DNA of 64,000 nt from Planctomycetota bacterium (GTDB lineage: Bacteria; Planctomycetota; UBA1135; UBA2386), in contig JADJWQ010000006.1 of the NCBI GenBank assembly GCA_016716265.1, forward strand, positions 1,116,001-1,180,000. The letters run 5' to 3'. The notes under the pieces were generated by a model. That model did not search any database and was not told the DNA's origin. It saw nothing but the letters and a program-made list of their open reading frames with translations. Both the position numbers and the translations under genes were made by a program. Shown here piece after piece: positions 34,494 through 42,835 of the stretch (within the stretch, counting starts at the first letter, position 1; every line of letters starts with the position of its first letter).

Positions 34494-35621
34494 ATGCGCA
34501 CGACGCTCCTGATCTCGTCGGTCGCCGCACTCGCCCTCGGCAGTTGCCAGACCCCCGCTCCCCGCCACATGGAAATCCGAGAGCTGCCTTTCGGCACGAC
34601 CGCCGACGGCACGGCCGTGACCCTCTACGAGCTGACGAGCCCGCTCGGCCCGATCGCCCGGATCACGAACTACGGCGCGACGCTCGTCGAGATGTGGATT
34701 CCGGACCGCACCGGCGAGCTGGCCGACGTGGTGCTCGGCTTCGACGACGTCTCCGGCTACGAGTCGGACCGCAACCAGTACTTCGGTTGCACGACCGGCC
34801 GCGTCGCGAACCGCATCCGCGCTGGCCGTTTCGAGCTCGACGGCGAGGTCTACCGGCTCGCGATCAACAATGGCCCGAACCACCTGCACGGCGGCGGGCC
34901 GCACGCGCTCAGCAGGGTCGTGTGGAACGCCCAGCCGCTCCGGACGGAGGACGGTCCGGCCGTCCGCTTCCGATACGCGTCCCCGGACGGCGAGGAGGGC
35001 TACCCGGGCAGGCTGTCGGTCGAGGTCACCTACACGTTGACCACCAAGGGCGACCTGCGCATCGACTACGAAGCGACCACCGACAAGGCGACGCCGGTCA
35101 ATCTGACCAACCACACCTATTGGAACCTCGCCGGCCAGGGCAGCCAGACGATCCTCGAGCACGATCTGCAGCTGCTCGCATCGCACTACACGCCGGTCGA
35201 CGACACGCTGATCCCGCTCGGCACGATCGAGCCGGTCACGGGACCGCTCGACTTCACCGCCCCGAAGCCGATCGGCCGCGACATCGGACCGCTGCTCGAC
35301 ACCGCGACGCTCGGCTACGACCACAACTTCGTGCTGGACGCGCCGCGGGGCCTGTTGGCCAAGGCCGCCGTCCTGAGCGACCCGAGCACGGGACGCTCGC
35401 TCGAGATCTGGACCACCGAGCCCGGAATCCAGCTCTACTCCGGCAACTTCCTCAATGGGCAGATCGGCAAGGACGGCCGTGTCTACCGACAGCGAAGCGC
35501 CTGCTGCCTGGAGACCCAGCACTTCCCCAATGCGATCAACGAGCCGGCATTCCCGTCGGTCGTGCTGCGACCGGGCGAAGTCTACCGCACGACGACCGTG
35601 CACCGCTTCGTGCCGCGTTGA
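34494..35621 (+). CDS. galM: Aldose 1-epimerase (galactose mutarotase), lipoprotein form
   Basis: 375 residues. Lipobox LGSC at 15-18, so it should be membrane-anchored outside the cytoplasm, unlike cytosolic GalM. Family motifs: ITNYGATLVEMWIPDR, GRVANRIRAGRF, NNGPNHLHGG (catalytic-site His), VNLTNHTYWNLAG, and ETQHFPNAINEP near the C-terminal Glu. It interconverts sugar anomers released by neighbouring glycosidases. Divergent from the GH95 gene. Confidence 0.92.
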   Translation: MRTTLLISSVAALALGSCQTPAPRHMEIRELPFGTTADGTAVTLYELTSPLGPIARITNYGATLVEMWIPDRTGELADVVLGFDDVSGYESDRNQYFGCTTGRVANRIRAGRFELDGEVYRLAINNGPNHLHGGGPHALSRVVWNAQPLRTEDGPAVRFRYASPDGEEGYPGRLSVEVTYTLTTKGDLRIDYEATTDKATPVNLTNHTYWNLAGQGSQTILEHDLQLLASHYTPVDDTLIPLGTIEPVTGPLDFTAPKPIGRDIGPLLDTATLGYDHNFVLDAPRGLLAKAAVLSDPSTGRSLEIWTTEPGIQLYSGNFLNGQIGKDGRVYRQRSACCLETQHFPNAINEPAFPSVVLRPGEVYRTTTVHRFVPR

Positions 35622-35626
35622 GCCGG

Positions 35627-35648
35627 CGCGGTGCGGCGCGGCACCGCG
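35627..35648. terminator. Perfect 8-bp hairpin between convergent galM and PTPS genes
   Basis: CGCGGTGC and GCACCGCG flank a 6-nt loop in the 27-bp gap between both stops. Likely bidirectional terminator without T tract. Confidence 0.5.
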
Positions 35649-36143
35649 TCACAGGTCGAAGCGGACGACCCCGCGCTGGCCCGGCGTCTCCTCGACACCG
35701 ACCTGCACGGCGCGCGGCTTGATCCCGTCGAGGCGCTCACGCATCCGGCGCATCAGCTCGCGCGCCACGTAGCCAGCGAGGTTCTCGGCGCTCGAGTTGG
35801 AGATCGGGAGCACGCAGACCTCGTCGGTCGGGATCTGGTAGCGGCGCTCGCGGTAGCGGATCTCCGTATGGCCGTCGGAGCGCGCCTCGCAGCCGAGCAC
35901 CGGATGCTGACCGGGGATCAGCACGCGCTCGTCGAGCTCGTCGACGATCTCCCGCACGATCGGCTTGATGTCCTTGAAGTTGATCACGAGCCCGTGCGGG
36001 TCGAGCTCGGTCTCGACATCGACGAACACCTTGTAGTTGTGACCGTGCAGTCGCTCGGCGGAGCCGTCCGGGAAGATCAGGAAGTGGGCTGCGCTGAACT
36101 TCAGGTAGTCCTTGTGGATCTGGATCGACCAGGTCGTCTTCAC
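35649..36143 (-). CDS. 6-pyruvoyl-tetrahydropterin synthase family protein (QueD/PTPS-like), catalytic Cys absent
   Basis: 164 residues. Zn ligands are FSAAHFL and LHGHNY; NSSAENLAGYVARE and the terminal Glu block (VGVEETPG) are present. At the place of the catalytic Cys of QueD (four residues before HGH) there is Ala (SAERLHGH), so standard QueD chemistry is doubtful. PTPS variants lacking Cys (for example PTPS-III, which serves folate synthesis) are known, and this may be one. The loop 75-110 is longer than in QueD. GTG start with AGGAG 8 nt upstream; divergent from the cupin gene. Confidence 0.8.
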   Translation of the reverse strand: MKTTWSIQIHKDYLKFSAAHFLIFPDGSAERLHGHNYKVFVDVETELDPHGLVINFKDIKPIVREIVDELDERVLIPGQHPVLGCEARSDGHTEIRYRERRYQIPTDEVCVLPISNSSAENLAGYVARELMRRMRERLDGIKPRAVQVGVEETPGQRGVVRFDL

Positions 36144-36220
36144 GCTGCAGCTCCTGTCGCGGGCGAAGCGCGCAGTGTAGGACAGACGCGCTCCGACACA
36201 CGCAGTCGGTCGCCCCGCCG

Positions 36221-36559
36221 ATGATCGAGCTCGACCAGATCCCGTTCCGGCCGACGCGCCACCCCGGCGTGTCGATCCACTTCTACTCCAGCGACCGCGC
36301 GACCGGGCGCGCCGCGGTGATGATCCGCATGGCGCCGGGCTGCTCCTACCCGCGCCATCGCCACACCGGCGCCGAGGAGCTGCTCGTGCTGCAGGGCGGC
36401 TTCCGCGACGACAGCGGACGGGCCTGGCGCGCCGGGGACTTCGCGCGCTTCGAGCCGGGCTCGGCGCACCACCCGGTCGCCCTCGACGGCGACGAGGACT
36501 GCGTCTTCTTCGCCATCGCGCACGAGGGCATCGAGCTGTTCGACGCCCCCGACACCTGA
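36221..36559 (+). CDS. Small cupin-domain protein (ChrR-like)
   Basis: 112 residues, one cupin barrel. Metal ligands are YPRHRHTGAEELLVLQGG (two His and a Glu) and AHHP (His). Resembles ChrR-type cupins, which bind zinc or iron and act in oxidative stress or as small dioxygenase-like proteins. No sigma factor is adjacent, so an anti-sigma function is not indicated. Substrate unknown. Confidence 0.8.
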   Translation: MIELDQIPFRPTRHPGVSIHFYSSDRATGRAAVMIRMAPGCSYPRHRHTGAEELLVLQGGFRDDSGRAWRAGDFARFEPGSAHHPVALDGDEDCVFFAIAHEGIELFDAPDT

Positions 36560-36563
36560 GGTG

Positions 36564-36578
36564 CCCGGGCGGCCCGGG
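36564..36578. terminator. Short palindrome between cupin gene and fusA
   Basis: CCCGGG-CGG-CCCGGG lies between the convergent stops at 36559 and 36580. A 6-bp stem with a 3-nt loop; weak terminator candidate. Confidence 0.3.
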
Positions 36579-36579
36579 A

Positions 36580-38691
36580 TCACTTCATCTCGGCCAGCAC
36601 CTTCTCGGCGATGTTCGGCGGCACCGCCTCGTAGGTCGACGGCTCCATCGAGTAGTGGCCGCGACCCTGGGTCATCGACCGCAGCGAGGTCGAGTACTGG
36701 AACATCTCGCCGAGCGGGACCTTGCCCTGGATCGCGGTGATGCCGCCCGGCTTGGCGATCATCTCCTCGACGATGCCACGCCGCGAGCTGAGGTCGCCGA
36801 TCACGTCGCCGGTGTACTCCTCGGGGCACTCGATCTCGATCCGCATGATCGGCTCGAGCAGCGTCGCGTTGCCGTCGGCCGCCATGCGGAACGCCAGAGC
36901 GCCCGCCGCCTCGAACGCCATGTTGCTCGAGTCGACGTCGTGGCTCTGACCGTCGTAGAGCTCCGCGTGGATCTTGACGAACGGGTAGCCGAGCCGGCCA
37001 CCGCCCTTCGCCGCATTGCGGATGCCGGCCTCGACGGACGGGATGTACTCGCGCGGCACCGCACCGCCGGTGACGTTGTTCTCGAAGGAGACCGGGTCGG
37101 CCGTCTCGTCGGGACGGAAGCGGACGCGAGCCACGGCGTACTGGCCGGAGCCACCCGACTGCTTGATGTGCCGGGCCTCCACCTGCTTCGGACCCGTGAG
37201 CGTCTGACGGTAGGCGACCTTCGGCCGGCCCGGGTTGACCGGGATCTTCCACTCGCTCTCGATGCGGTTGCAGATGACCTCCAGGTGGAGCTCACCCATG
37301 CCGCTGATGATCATCTGGCCGGTCTGCTCGTCGGTGCGCGCCTTGAAGCTCGGGTCCTCGCGGACGAGCTTCGAGATCGCGGCCGTCAGCTTGTCGCGGT
37401 CGCCCGACGACTTCGGCTCGAGCGACAGCGAGATCACCGTGTCGGCGAACGTGATCGACTCGTACAGGATCGGGTCGCTCTTCAGGCACAGCGTGTCGCC
37501 GGTGATCGCGTCCTTGAGACCGATCGCCGCGACGATGTCGCCGGCGCGCGCGATGTCGATCGGCTCGCGCGTGGCCGCGTGCATGCGCATCAGGCGACCG
37601 ATGCGCTCCTCCTTGCGCGTACGCGGGTTGAAGTACTTGTCGCCCTGCTGCAGCGTGCCGGCGTAGACGCGGAGGAAGGTCAGGTCGCCATTCGGATCGG
37701 AGATCGTCTTGAAGGCCATCGCGCCGGGCGGCTCCTCGGAGGCCACCTGGCGGACGATCTGCGCCCCGGTGTCCGGGTGGACGCCGACCGCTGGCGGCAC
37801 CTCGTTGGGCGCGGGCAGGTAGTCGACGACGGCGTCCAGGAGGTTCTGCACGCCCTTGTCCTTGAACGCGGAGCCGCACAGCACCGGCGTCAGCTTCAGC
37901 GCGATGGTGCCGTTGCGGATCGCGGTCTTGATCTCCTCGACGGTGACCGGCTCGCCCTCCACGAACTTCTCGAGCATCGGCTCGTAGAACTCGGCGACGT
38001 TCTCGATCATCTCCTCGCGGTAGGCCTCGGCCTCGTCGCGCAGGTCGGCGGGGATCTCACCGACCGTCACCGCGCGGGCGTCGTCGTCGGCCCAGGTGTA
38101 GGCCTTCATCTCGACGAGGTCGATGACGCCGAGGAACTCCTTCTCCTTGCCGATCGGCATCTGGATCGGGACTGCATTGGCGTGCAGCCGCGACCGCATG
38201 GTGCTCACAGCGCGGTAGAAGTCGGCGCCGGTGCGGTCCATCTTGTTGACGAACGCGAGCCGCGGCACCCGGTACTTGTTGCCCTGGCGCCACACCGTCT
38301 CGGACTGCGGCTGCACACCGGCGACACCGCAGAACACGCCGACCGCGCCGTCCAGCACGCGCAGCGAGCGCTCCACCTCGACGGTGAAGTCGACGTGACC
38401 CGGGGTGTCGATCAGCGCGAGGAAGTAGTCCTTCCAGTGGCAGGACGTCGCCGCCGACGTGATCGTGATGCCGCGCTTCTGCTCCTCCTCGAGGTAGTCC
38501 ATCGTGGCCTGGCCATCGTGGACCTCACCGATCTTGTGGCTCTTGCCGGTGATGTAGAGGATGCGTTCGCTGCAGGTGGTCTTGCCTGCGTCGATGTGCG
38601 CGATGATCCCGAAGTTGCGGGTCTTGAGCAGCCGAGCCTCGTCCTTGGAGGGCTTCTTCTTCGACTGTTCCTGGACGTTCACGTCTGTCAT
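36580..38691 (-). CDS. fusA: Translation elongation factor G
   Basis: 703 residues from ATG 38691. GTPase motifs: AHIDAGKTT (G1), DTPGHVDF (G3), NKMD (G4), GSAFKDKG (G5). Domains II-V follow, with the domain IV loop in SGGSGQYA. It carries an extra charged N-terminus (QEQSKKKPSKDEARLLK) before the G1 strand. EF-G moves the ribosome and helps recycle it. It stands alone, without rpsL/rpsG/tuf, so it may be an additional or relocated copy; no defects are seen. Confidence 0.95.
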   Translation of the reverse strand: MTDVNVQEQSKKKPSKDEARLLKTRNFGIIAHIDAGKTTCSERILYITGKSHKIGEVHDGQATMDYLEEEQKRGITITSAATSCHWKDYFLALIDTPGHVDFTVEVERSLRVLDGAVGVFCGVAGVQPQSETVWRQGNKYRVPRLAFVNKMDRTGADFYRAVSTMRSRLHANAVPIQMPIGKEKEFLGVIDLVEMKAYTWADDDARAVTVGEIPADLRDEAEAYREEMIENVAEFYEPMLEKFVEGEPVTVEEIKTAIRNGTIALKLTPVLCGSAFKDKGVQNLLDAVVDYLPAPNEVPPAVGVHPDTGAQIVRQVASEEPPGAMAFKTISDPNGDLTFLRVYAGTLQQGDKYFNPRTRKEERIGRLMRMHAATREPIDIARAGDIVAAIGLKDAITGDTLCLKSDPILYESITFADTVISLSLEPKSSGDRDKLTAAISKLVREDPSFKARTDEQTGQMIISGMGELHLEVICNRIESEWKIPVNPGRPKVAYRQTLTGPKQVEARHIKQSGGSGQYAVARVRFRPDETADPVSFENNVTGGAVPREYIPSVEAGIRNAAKGGGRLGYPFVKIHAELYDGQSHDVDSSNMAFEAAGALAFRMAADGNATLLEPIMRIEIECPEEYTGDVIGDLSSRRGIVEEMIAKPGGITAIQGKVPLGEMFQYSTSLRSMTQGRGHYSMEPSTYEAVPPNIAEKVLAEMK

Positions 38692-39061
38692 CTGAGGGAC
38701 CTGCGGACGGAGCCGATGCACGTCACGCGGACTTCCGGACCCCGGAAGCAGCCGGACCCGTGCGCCGACCGGCCAAGTCCCCGCCGGACCCGAGCTCGAC
38801 GGGCGGCGAGGACGCGGGAGGGAGGCTCCCGCACGAATTTGGGCTGAGCATGTTAGGTCCGGCGCCCATCCCGTCAAGCGGCGGGAGGACACCGCCCGCG
38901 AGTGCGCTGTCAAGGGCCGGTCGTGGCAGGACGCCGGCGGGTGCCGCCGCGCGAGCCCCCCCGGACCGGGCCTCGGGCGGCGCCGCGCGCGGCGCGGACC
39001 GCCGAGGGCCGCAGCTCACCGGCCGGCCCCCAGCCTTCCGACCGCCGTGCGTGCGGCGGCT
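38692..39061. other. Intergenic region upstream of fusA
   Basis: 370 bp between the ychF stop and the fusA start, both minus. It holds the promoter at 38850-38877 and implies a leader of about 150 nt for fusA. No open frame with protein-like composition. A second TTGACA on the minus strand at 38909-38914 has no -10 at proper spacing. Confidence 0.5.
38850..38877 (-). promoter_or_regulatory. Putative sigma-70 promoter of fusA
   Basis: On the minus strand TTGACG (38877-38872) and TAACAT (38855-38850) are separated by 16 bp. The -35 matches 5 of 6 and the -10 matches 4 of 6 bases. It is the best sigma-70-like pair found in the window. Confidence 0.45.
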
Positions 39062-40159
39062 CTACCCGTCGAACAGGAAGCGGACGATGTCCCCGTCCCG
39101 CATCACGTAGTCCTTGCCTTCCGACCGCAGCTTGCCGGCGGCCTTGATCGCCGCCTCGGTCCGGTAGTGGCGCAGGTCGTCGATCGAGTAGACGTTGGCG
39201 CGGATGAAGCCCCGCTCGAAGTCGGTGTGGATCACGCCCGCCGCCTGCGGGGCGGTGGCGCCGCGCCGGATGGTCCATGCGCGCACCTCCTTCTCCTCGG
39301 CCGTGAAGAAGCTCTGCAGCCCGAGCAGCTCGTAGCAGGCGCGGATCAGCTTGTTGAGCGCCGGCTCGTCCAGGCCGTAGACCGCGAGCATCTCGCGGAG
39401 CTCGTCGCCCGCCAGGCCGAGCATCTCCTCCTCGATCCGTCCGCTGACGATCACGCTGCGCTCGCCGTGTTCCGCGGCCCGGGCGACGACGCGGGCCGAC
39501 AGCTCGTTGCCGTCCGGCAGCGAACGGTCGTCGACGTTGCAGCAGTAGAGCACCGGCTTGGCCGTCAGCAGGTGCATGTCGTGCAGGATCTCCCGCTCGC
39601 CTTCGTTGTGCGGGGCGACGGTGCGCGCGGGCCGACCGTCGCCGAGCGCCTCGACGAGCCGCTCCGCGAACGCGAGCTCGGCCTTCGCCTCGGCCTTGCC
39701 GGTGCGCGCGATCTTGCGGGCGCGGTCGAGCCGCTTCTCGGCGGTCTCGAGGTCGGCGTAGATCAGCTCCAGCTCGATGACCTCGACGTCGCGCAGCGGA
39801 TCCACGCTGCCGTCGACGTGGACGACGTTCTCGTCCTCGAAGCACCGCACGACCATCAGGATCGCGTCGGTCTCGCGGATGTTCGCGAGGAACTTGTTGC
39901 CGAGCCCCTCCCCCTTCGACGCACCCTTGACGAGCCCCGCGATGTCGACCACCTCGACGGTGGCGTGGGTCACCTGCCGCGTCGTGATGTAGCTGCTGAT
40001 CTCCTCGAGCCGCGGGTCCGGCACCGGCACGATCCCGACGTTCGGATCGATCGTGCAGAACGGGTAGTTCGCGCTCGGGGCGCCGGCCCTCGTCAGGGCA
40101 TTGAAGATGGTCGACTTCCCGACGTTCGGGAGCCCGACGATGCCGACGCTGAGACCCAT
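39062..40159 (-). CDS. ychF: YchF family P-loop NTPase (OLA1)
   Basis: 365 residues, full length. GIVGLPNVGKSTIFNALT (Walker A), DIAGLVKGASKGEGLGNKFL (G3 and switch), the NVDD position of G4, a coiled-coil arm, and the C-terminal TGS domain (EVRAWTIRRGATAPQAAGVIH, RDGDIVRFLFDG). It binds ATP better than GTP and interacts with ribosomes and stress responses. ATG 40159 is fixed by the first GLSVGIVGLPN strand. Confidence 0.95.
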   Translation of the reverse strand: MGLSVGIVGLPNVGKSTIFNALTRAGAPSANYPFCTIDPNVGIVPVPDPRLEEISSYITTRQVTHATVEVVDIAGLVKGASKGEGLGNKFLANIRETDAILMVVRCFEDENVVHVDGSVDPLRDVEVIELELIYADLETAEKRLDRARKIARTGKAEAKAELAFAERLVEALGDGRPARTVAPHNEGEREILHDMHLLTAKPVLYCCNVDDRSLPDGNELSARVVARAAEHGERSVIVSGRIEEEMLGLAGDELREMLAVYGLDEPALNKLIRACYELLGLQSFFTAEEKEVRAWTIRRGATAPQAAGVIHTDFERGFIRANVYSIDDLRHYRTEAAIKAAGKLRSEGKDYVMRDGDIVRFLFDG

Positions 40160-40376
40160 GATCCACCCTGGCTGAGGCTCGCTGCCGCAGGCGAGGCGCG
40201 GGGGCGACGGCGCCCGGCCGGGAAAGGGCGCGAATACCGCAATGGGAGTAGCGGATCGGCTGACGGCGCGCAAGCTGGGAACGGGCCGGAGTGCCAGCGC
40301 GACACGTCGAGCGCGGGTCCGGCTCGACGACGACGCCAGCCGGCGACCTGCGCGACCGCAGCAGGCGGCTCGCGAA

Positions 40377-41129
40377 TCAGCCGGGCGGGCGGGCCGCGAT
40401 CTCGGGCGCGAGCGCCTGGATCAGCACCCGAGCCATGCGCCGCGCGCCATCCGGCGTCACGCAGGTGCGCTGGTTCATTTCGAGCTCCATGCCGACGTAG
40501 CGCCGCTCGGACCGCTCGCAGCGCAGCCGCATGCAGAAGCCGTCCTCCAGACCGCTGTACGGCCAGTTGCGGCGCACGCTGTAGCCGAACGCCCGCAGCC
40601 GTGCGTCGAGCCGGTCGGCGAGCGCGCGTTCGCGGCGGCGCGACGGCCAGTAGAGGAGCCCGAAGTCGCTGACCCGCGGTGGGTCGCCGTTCCCGAGGTC
40701 CGGGGTGAACGAATGCACGCTGATGTGCAGCGCGACGCCGTGGCGCTCGACCGCGGCGTCGAGGTCGCGCTCGACGGCGCTGCGCCACGGCCGCCAGTAG
40801 CGCTCGAGTCGAGCGCGCCGGCCCCGCGTGTCGAGCTCGACGTTCGCCGGGATCGGCAGCCCCTCGGGGCGCAATCGCCGGGCGACGACATGGCGGTGGT
40901 GCGCGGAGCGGTTCAGGTCCGCGACCAGCCGGGACCAGCGCGCGAGGTGCAGCGGCGCGCCGAACGCGCGCGCGATCGCGCGGCCCGCGAGCGCGGCACC
41001 CGGATCCCAGGCGTGGTGGCCGCGCAGCCAGCGCGGGTCGAGCCCGAGACCAGCGAGTGCTACGGGCACCGCGGGACTCGCGTGCTCGACCGACACGACG
41101 ACCGCTCCGGCGGCGAAGCGCGCGGTCAC
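40377..41129 (-). CDS. N-formylglutamate amidohydrolase family protein
   Basis: 250 residues. VSVEHASPAVP, HHAWDPGAALAGRAIA, SRLVADLNRSAHH and HISVHSFTPDL follow the order of metal-binding motifs in the FGase family (HutG and relatives). These hydrolases cleave N-acyl amino acids using zinc. GGGAGG precedes GTG 41129. It is 16 bp after the KamA-like gene, so the two are cotranscribed and may act on related amino acids; no histidine-degradation genes are close. Confidence 0.8.
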   Translation of the reverse strand: MTARFAAGAVVVSVEHASPAVPVALAGLGLDPRWLRGHHAWDPGAALAGRAIARAFGAPLHLARWSRLVADLNRSAHHRHVVARRLRPEGLPIPANVELDTRGRRARLERYWRPWRSAVERDLDAAVERHGVALHISVHSFTPDLGNGDPPRVSDFGLLYWPSRRRERALADRLDARLRAFGYSVRRNWPYSGLEDGFCMRLRCERSERRYVGMELEMNQRTCVTPDGARRMARVLIQALAPEIAARPPG

Positions 41130-41145
41130 CGCGCGCCTCCCGACG

Positions 41146-42534
41146 TCACGACGCGTCGGTCGACGGCCACGGCGCCCCGCCCGTGGCTCGCGCACCGCCG
41201 AGCGACGACCGCGCCTGCCGCAGTCGCCGCAGTCCCTCCTCGAAGAAGAACTCGTCCCGACCCGACGCCGGCTCGAGGTCGTCGAGCCACACGGCCCGCG
41301 GGTCGAACTTCGCGAAGAACACCTGGTTGGCCCACTCCGGATCGCGCCCCTGCAGGAACTTGAGGACGAACACCCGCTGCCCGCCGACCTGCGCGACGCC
41401 ATCCAGCAACACCTTGCCGGGGAGCGCCGACATCGACGGCCCGCGCACGCTACGCGCGAGGCCCGACACGCGTCGATAGGCGCCCTGGAAGATCTCGAGC
41501 GCACGGGCGAGCGGCACCTCGAAGTAGCGCCGGGCACCGGTGTCGCGCTCGACGAACATGTAGTACGGCACCGCGCCGAGCTCGACCTGGCGCTGCCACA
41601 GCGTCGCCCACACGAACGGGTTGTCGTTCACGTGGCGGACGAGCGGGGCCTGGCAGCGCACCACGGCACCGGTGCCCCGCACGCGCGCGATCGCGCGCTC
41701 GGCGACCGCGGTCGACAGCTCGCGCGGGTGACTGTAGTGAGCCATCAGCGCGACGTGGCGCCCGCTCGCGACGATCTCCTCGAACAGGCGCAGCAGGTCG
41801 TCGGCGTCCTCGCCGTGGGTGAAGCGGTACGGCCACCACGCGAGCGCCTTCGAGCCGATGCGGATCGTCCGCACGCTGTCGAGGCGCGCGTCGAGCAACG
41901 GCTCGACGTAACGGCGCAGCACCGGCGTCGTCATCACGAGTGGGTCGCCCCCCGTGACCAGCACGTCGGAGATCTCCGGATGCATGCGCAGGTAGTGGAC
42001 CAGGTCGACGGACTCACGATCGACGAAGCGCAGCTCCGGGCCGCCGACGAACTGCGCCCAGCGGAAGCAATACGTGCAGTAGGTGTGGCAGGTCTGACCG
42101 TTGGCCGGGAAGAACAGCACCGTCTCGCGGTACTTGTGCTGCAGCCCGCGCAGCGGCCGCCCGAACAGCCGCGGCACGTTGAGCTCGAGCTGACCCGCGG
42201 GCTGCGGATTGAGGCGGGCCCGGATCGCCTGCGCCACCCGCTGCAGCTCCGCGCGTGGGGCGCGCGAGCGCACCAGGCGCAGCATCGTCCGGTAGTCCGC
42301 GGGGTCGAGCATGTCGCGCTGCGGGAACGTCAGCTGGAAGATCGGGTCCTCGGGGACGCGGTCCCAGTCGATCAGCTCCTCGACGACGTAGCCGTTCACG
42401 CGGAACGGCAGCACGGCGGCGACTGCACGGATCGCGTCGCGGTGCTCGGGGTCGAGCCGATCGATGCCGGGGATCCGATCGAGCTGACCGCGCTGGTAGG
42501 CGCGGAACGCTCGCGGCGTGAAGTCGTCGTCCAT
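41146..42534 (-). CDS. KamA-family radical SAM protein (lysine 2,3-aminomutase-like)
   Basis: 462 residues. FeS ligands C149, C153 and C156 in TCHTYCTYCFRW, GGDPLVMTT for SAM, and AHYSHPRELS. FPANGQTCHTYC and the N-terminal PEDPIFQLTFPQ are typical of KamA/EpmB relatives. The usual C-terminal GGGGK PLP-lysine motif is replaced by SALPGKVLLDG; the Lys is kept. A PLP-dependent aminomutase is likely, but the substrate cannot be given. AGGAGGT lies just before ATG 42534, the best Shine-Dalgarno sequence in the window. Confidence 0.82.
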   Translation of the reverse strand: MDDDFTPRAFRAYQRGQLDRIPGIDRLDPEHRDAIRAVAAVLPFRVNGYVVEELIDWDRVPEDPIFQLTFPQRDMLDPADYRTMLRLVRSRAPRAELQRVAQAIRARLNPQPAGQLELNVPRLFGRPLRGLQHKYRETVLFFPANGQTCHTYCTYCFRWAQFVGGPELRFVDRESVDLVHYLRMHPEISDVLVTGGDPLVMTTPVLRRYVEPLLDARLDSVRTIRIGSKALAWWPYRFTHGEDADDLLRLFEEIVASGRHVALMAHYSHPRELSTAVAERAIARVRGTGAVVRCQAPLVRHVNDNPFVWATLWQRQVELGAVPYYMFVERDTGARRYFEVPLARALEIFQGAYRRVSGLARSVRGPSMSALPGKVLLDGVAQVGGQRVFVLKFLQGRDPEWANQVFFAKFDPRAVWLDDLEPASGRDEFFFEEGLRRLRQARSSLGGARATGGAPWPSTDAS

Positions 42535-42835
42535 CGCGGACCTCCTGTCGTCGTGGTCCGCCGCACGCCAGGGCGCGCGACGTCGGTCGTCGGCGGAGAC
42601 CGCCCGGCCTCCGCGATGATCACCACGGCGGCCGGCCGGCCGGCTGTCGTGCAACACCGGCGCGCGACGGCAACCCGAACGCTCACGGGTCACGCGGTGG
42701 CGTCTCCTCCGTCGGACCACACGCGTGCGTCGCGCGCGGCGGAGGACGAAACTCCGTCGCCAGGGCGTTGCCCGCCCATTCTAGCCGCTCCGGCCGTCGC
42801 GAGCGAGGTCGCCGGCACCGGCCGGCGCGCAGGGC
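42535..42835. other. Intergenic region upstream of the KamA-like gene
   Basis: 301 bp. A minus-strand TAGAAT (42783-42778) could be a -10 box but has no matching -35. Otherwise nothing recognisable. Confidence 0.3.
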
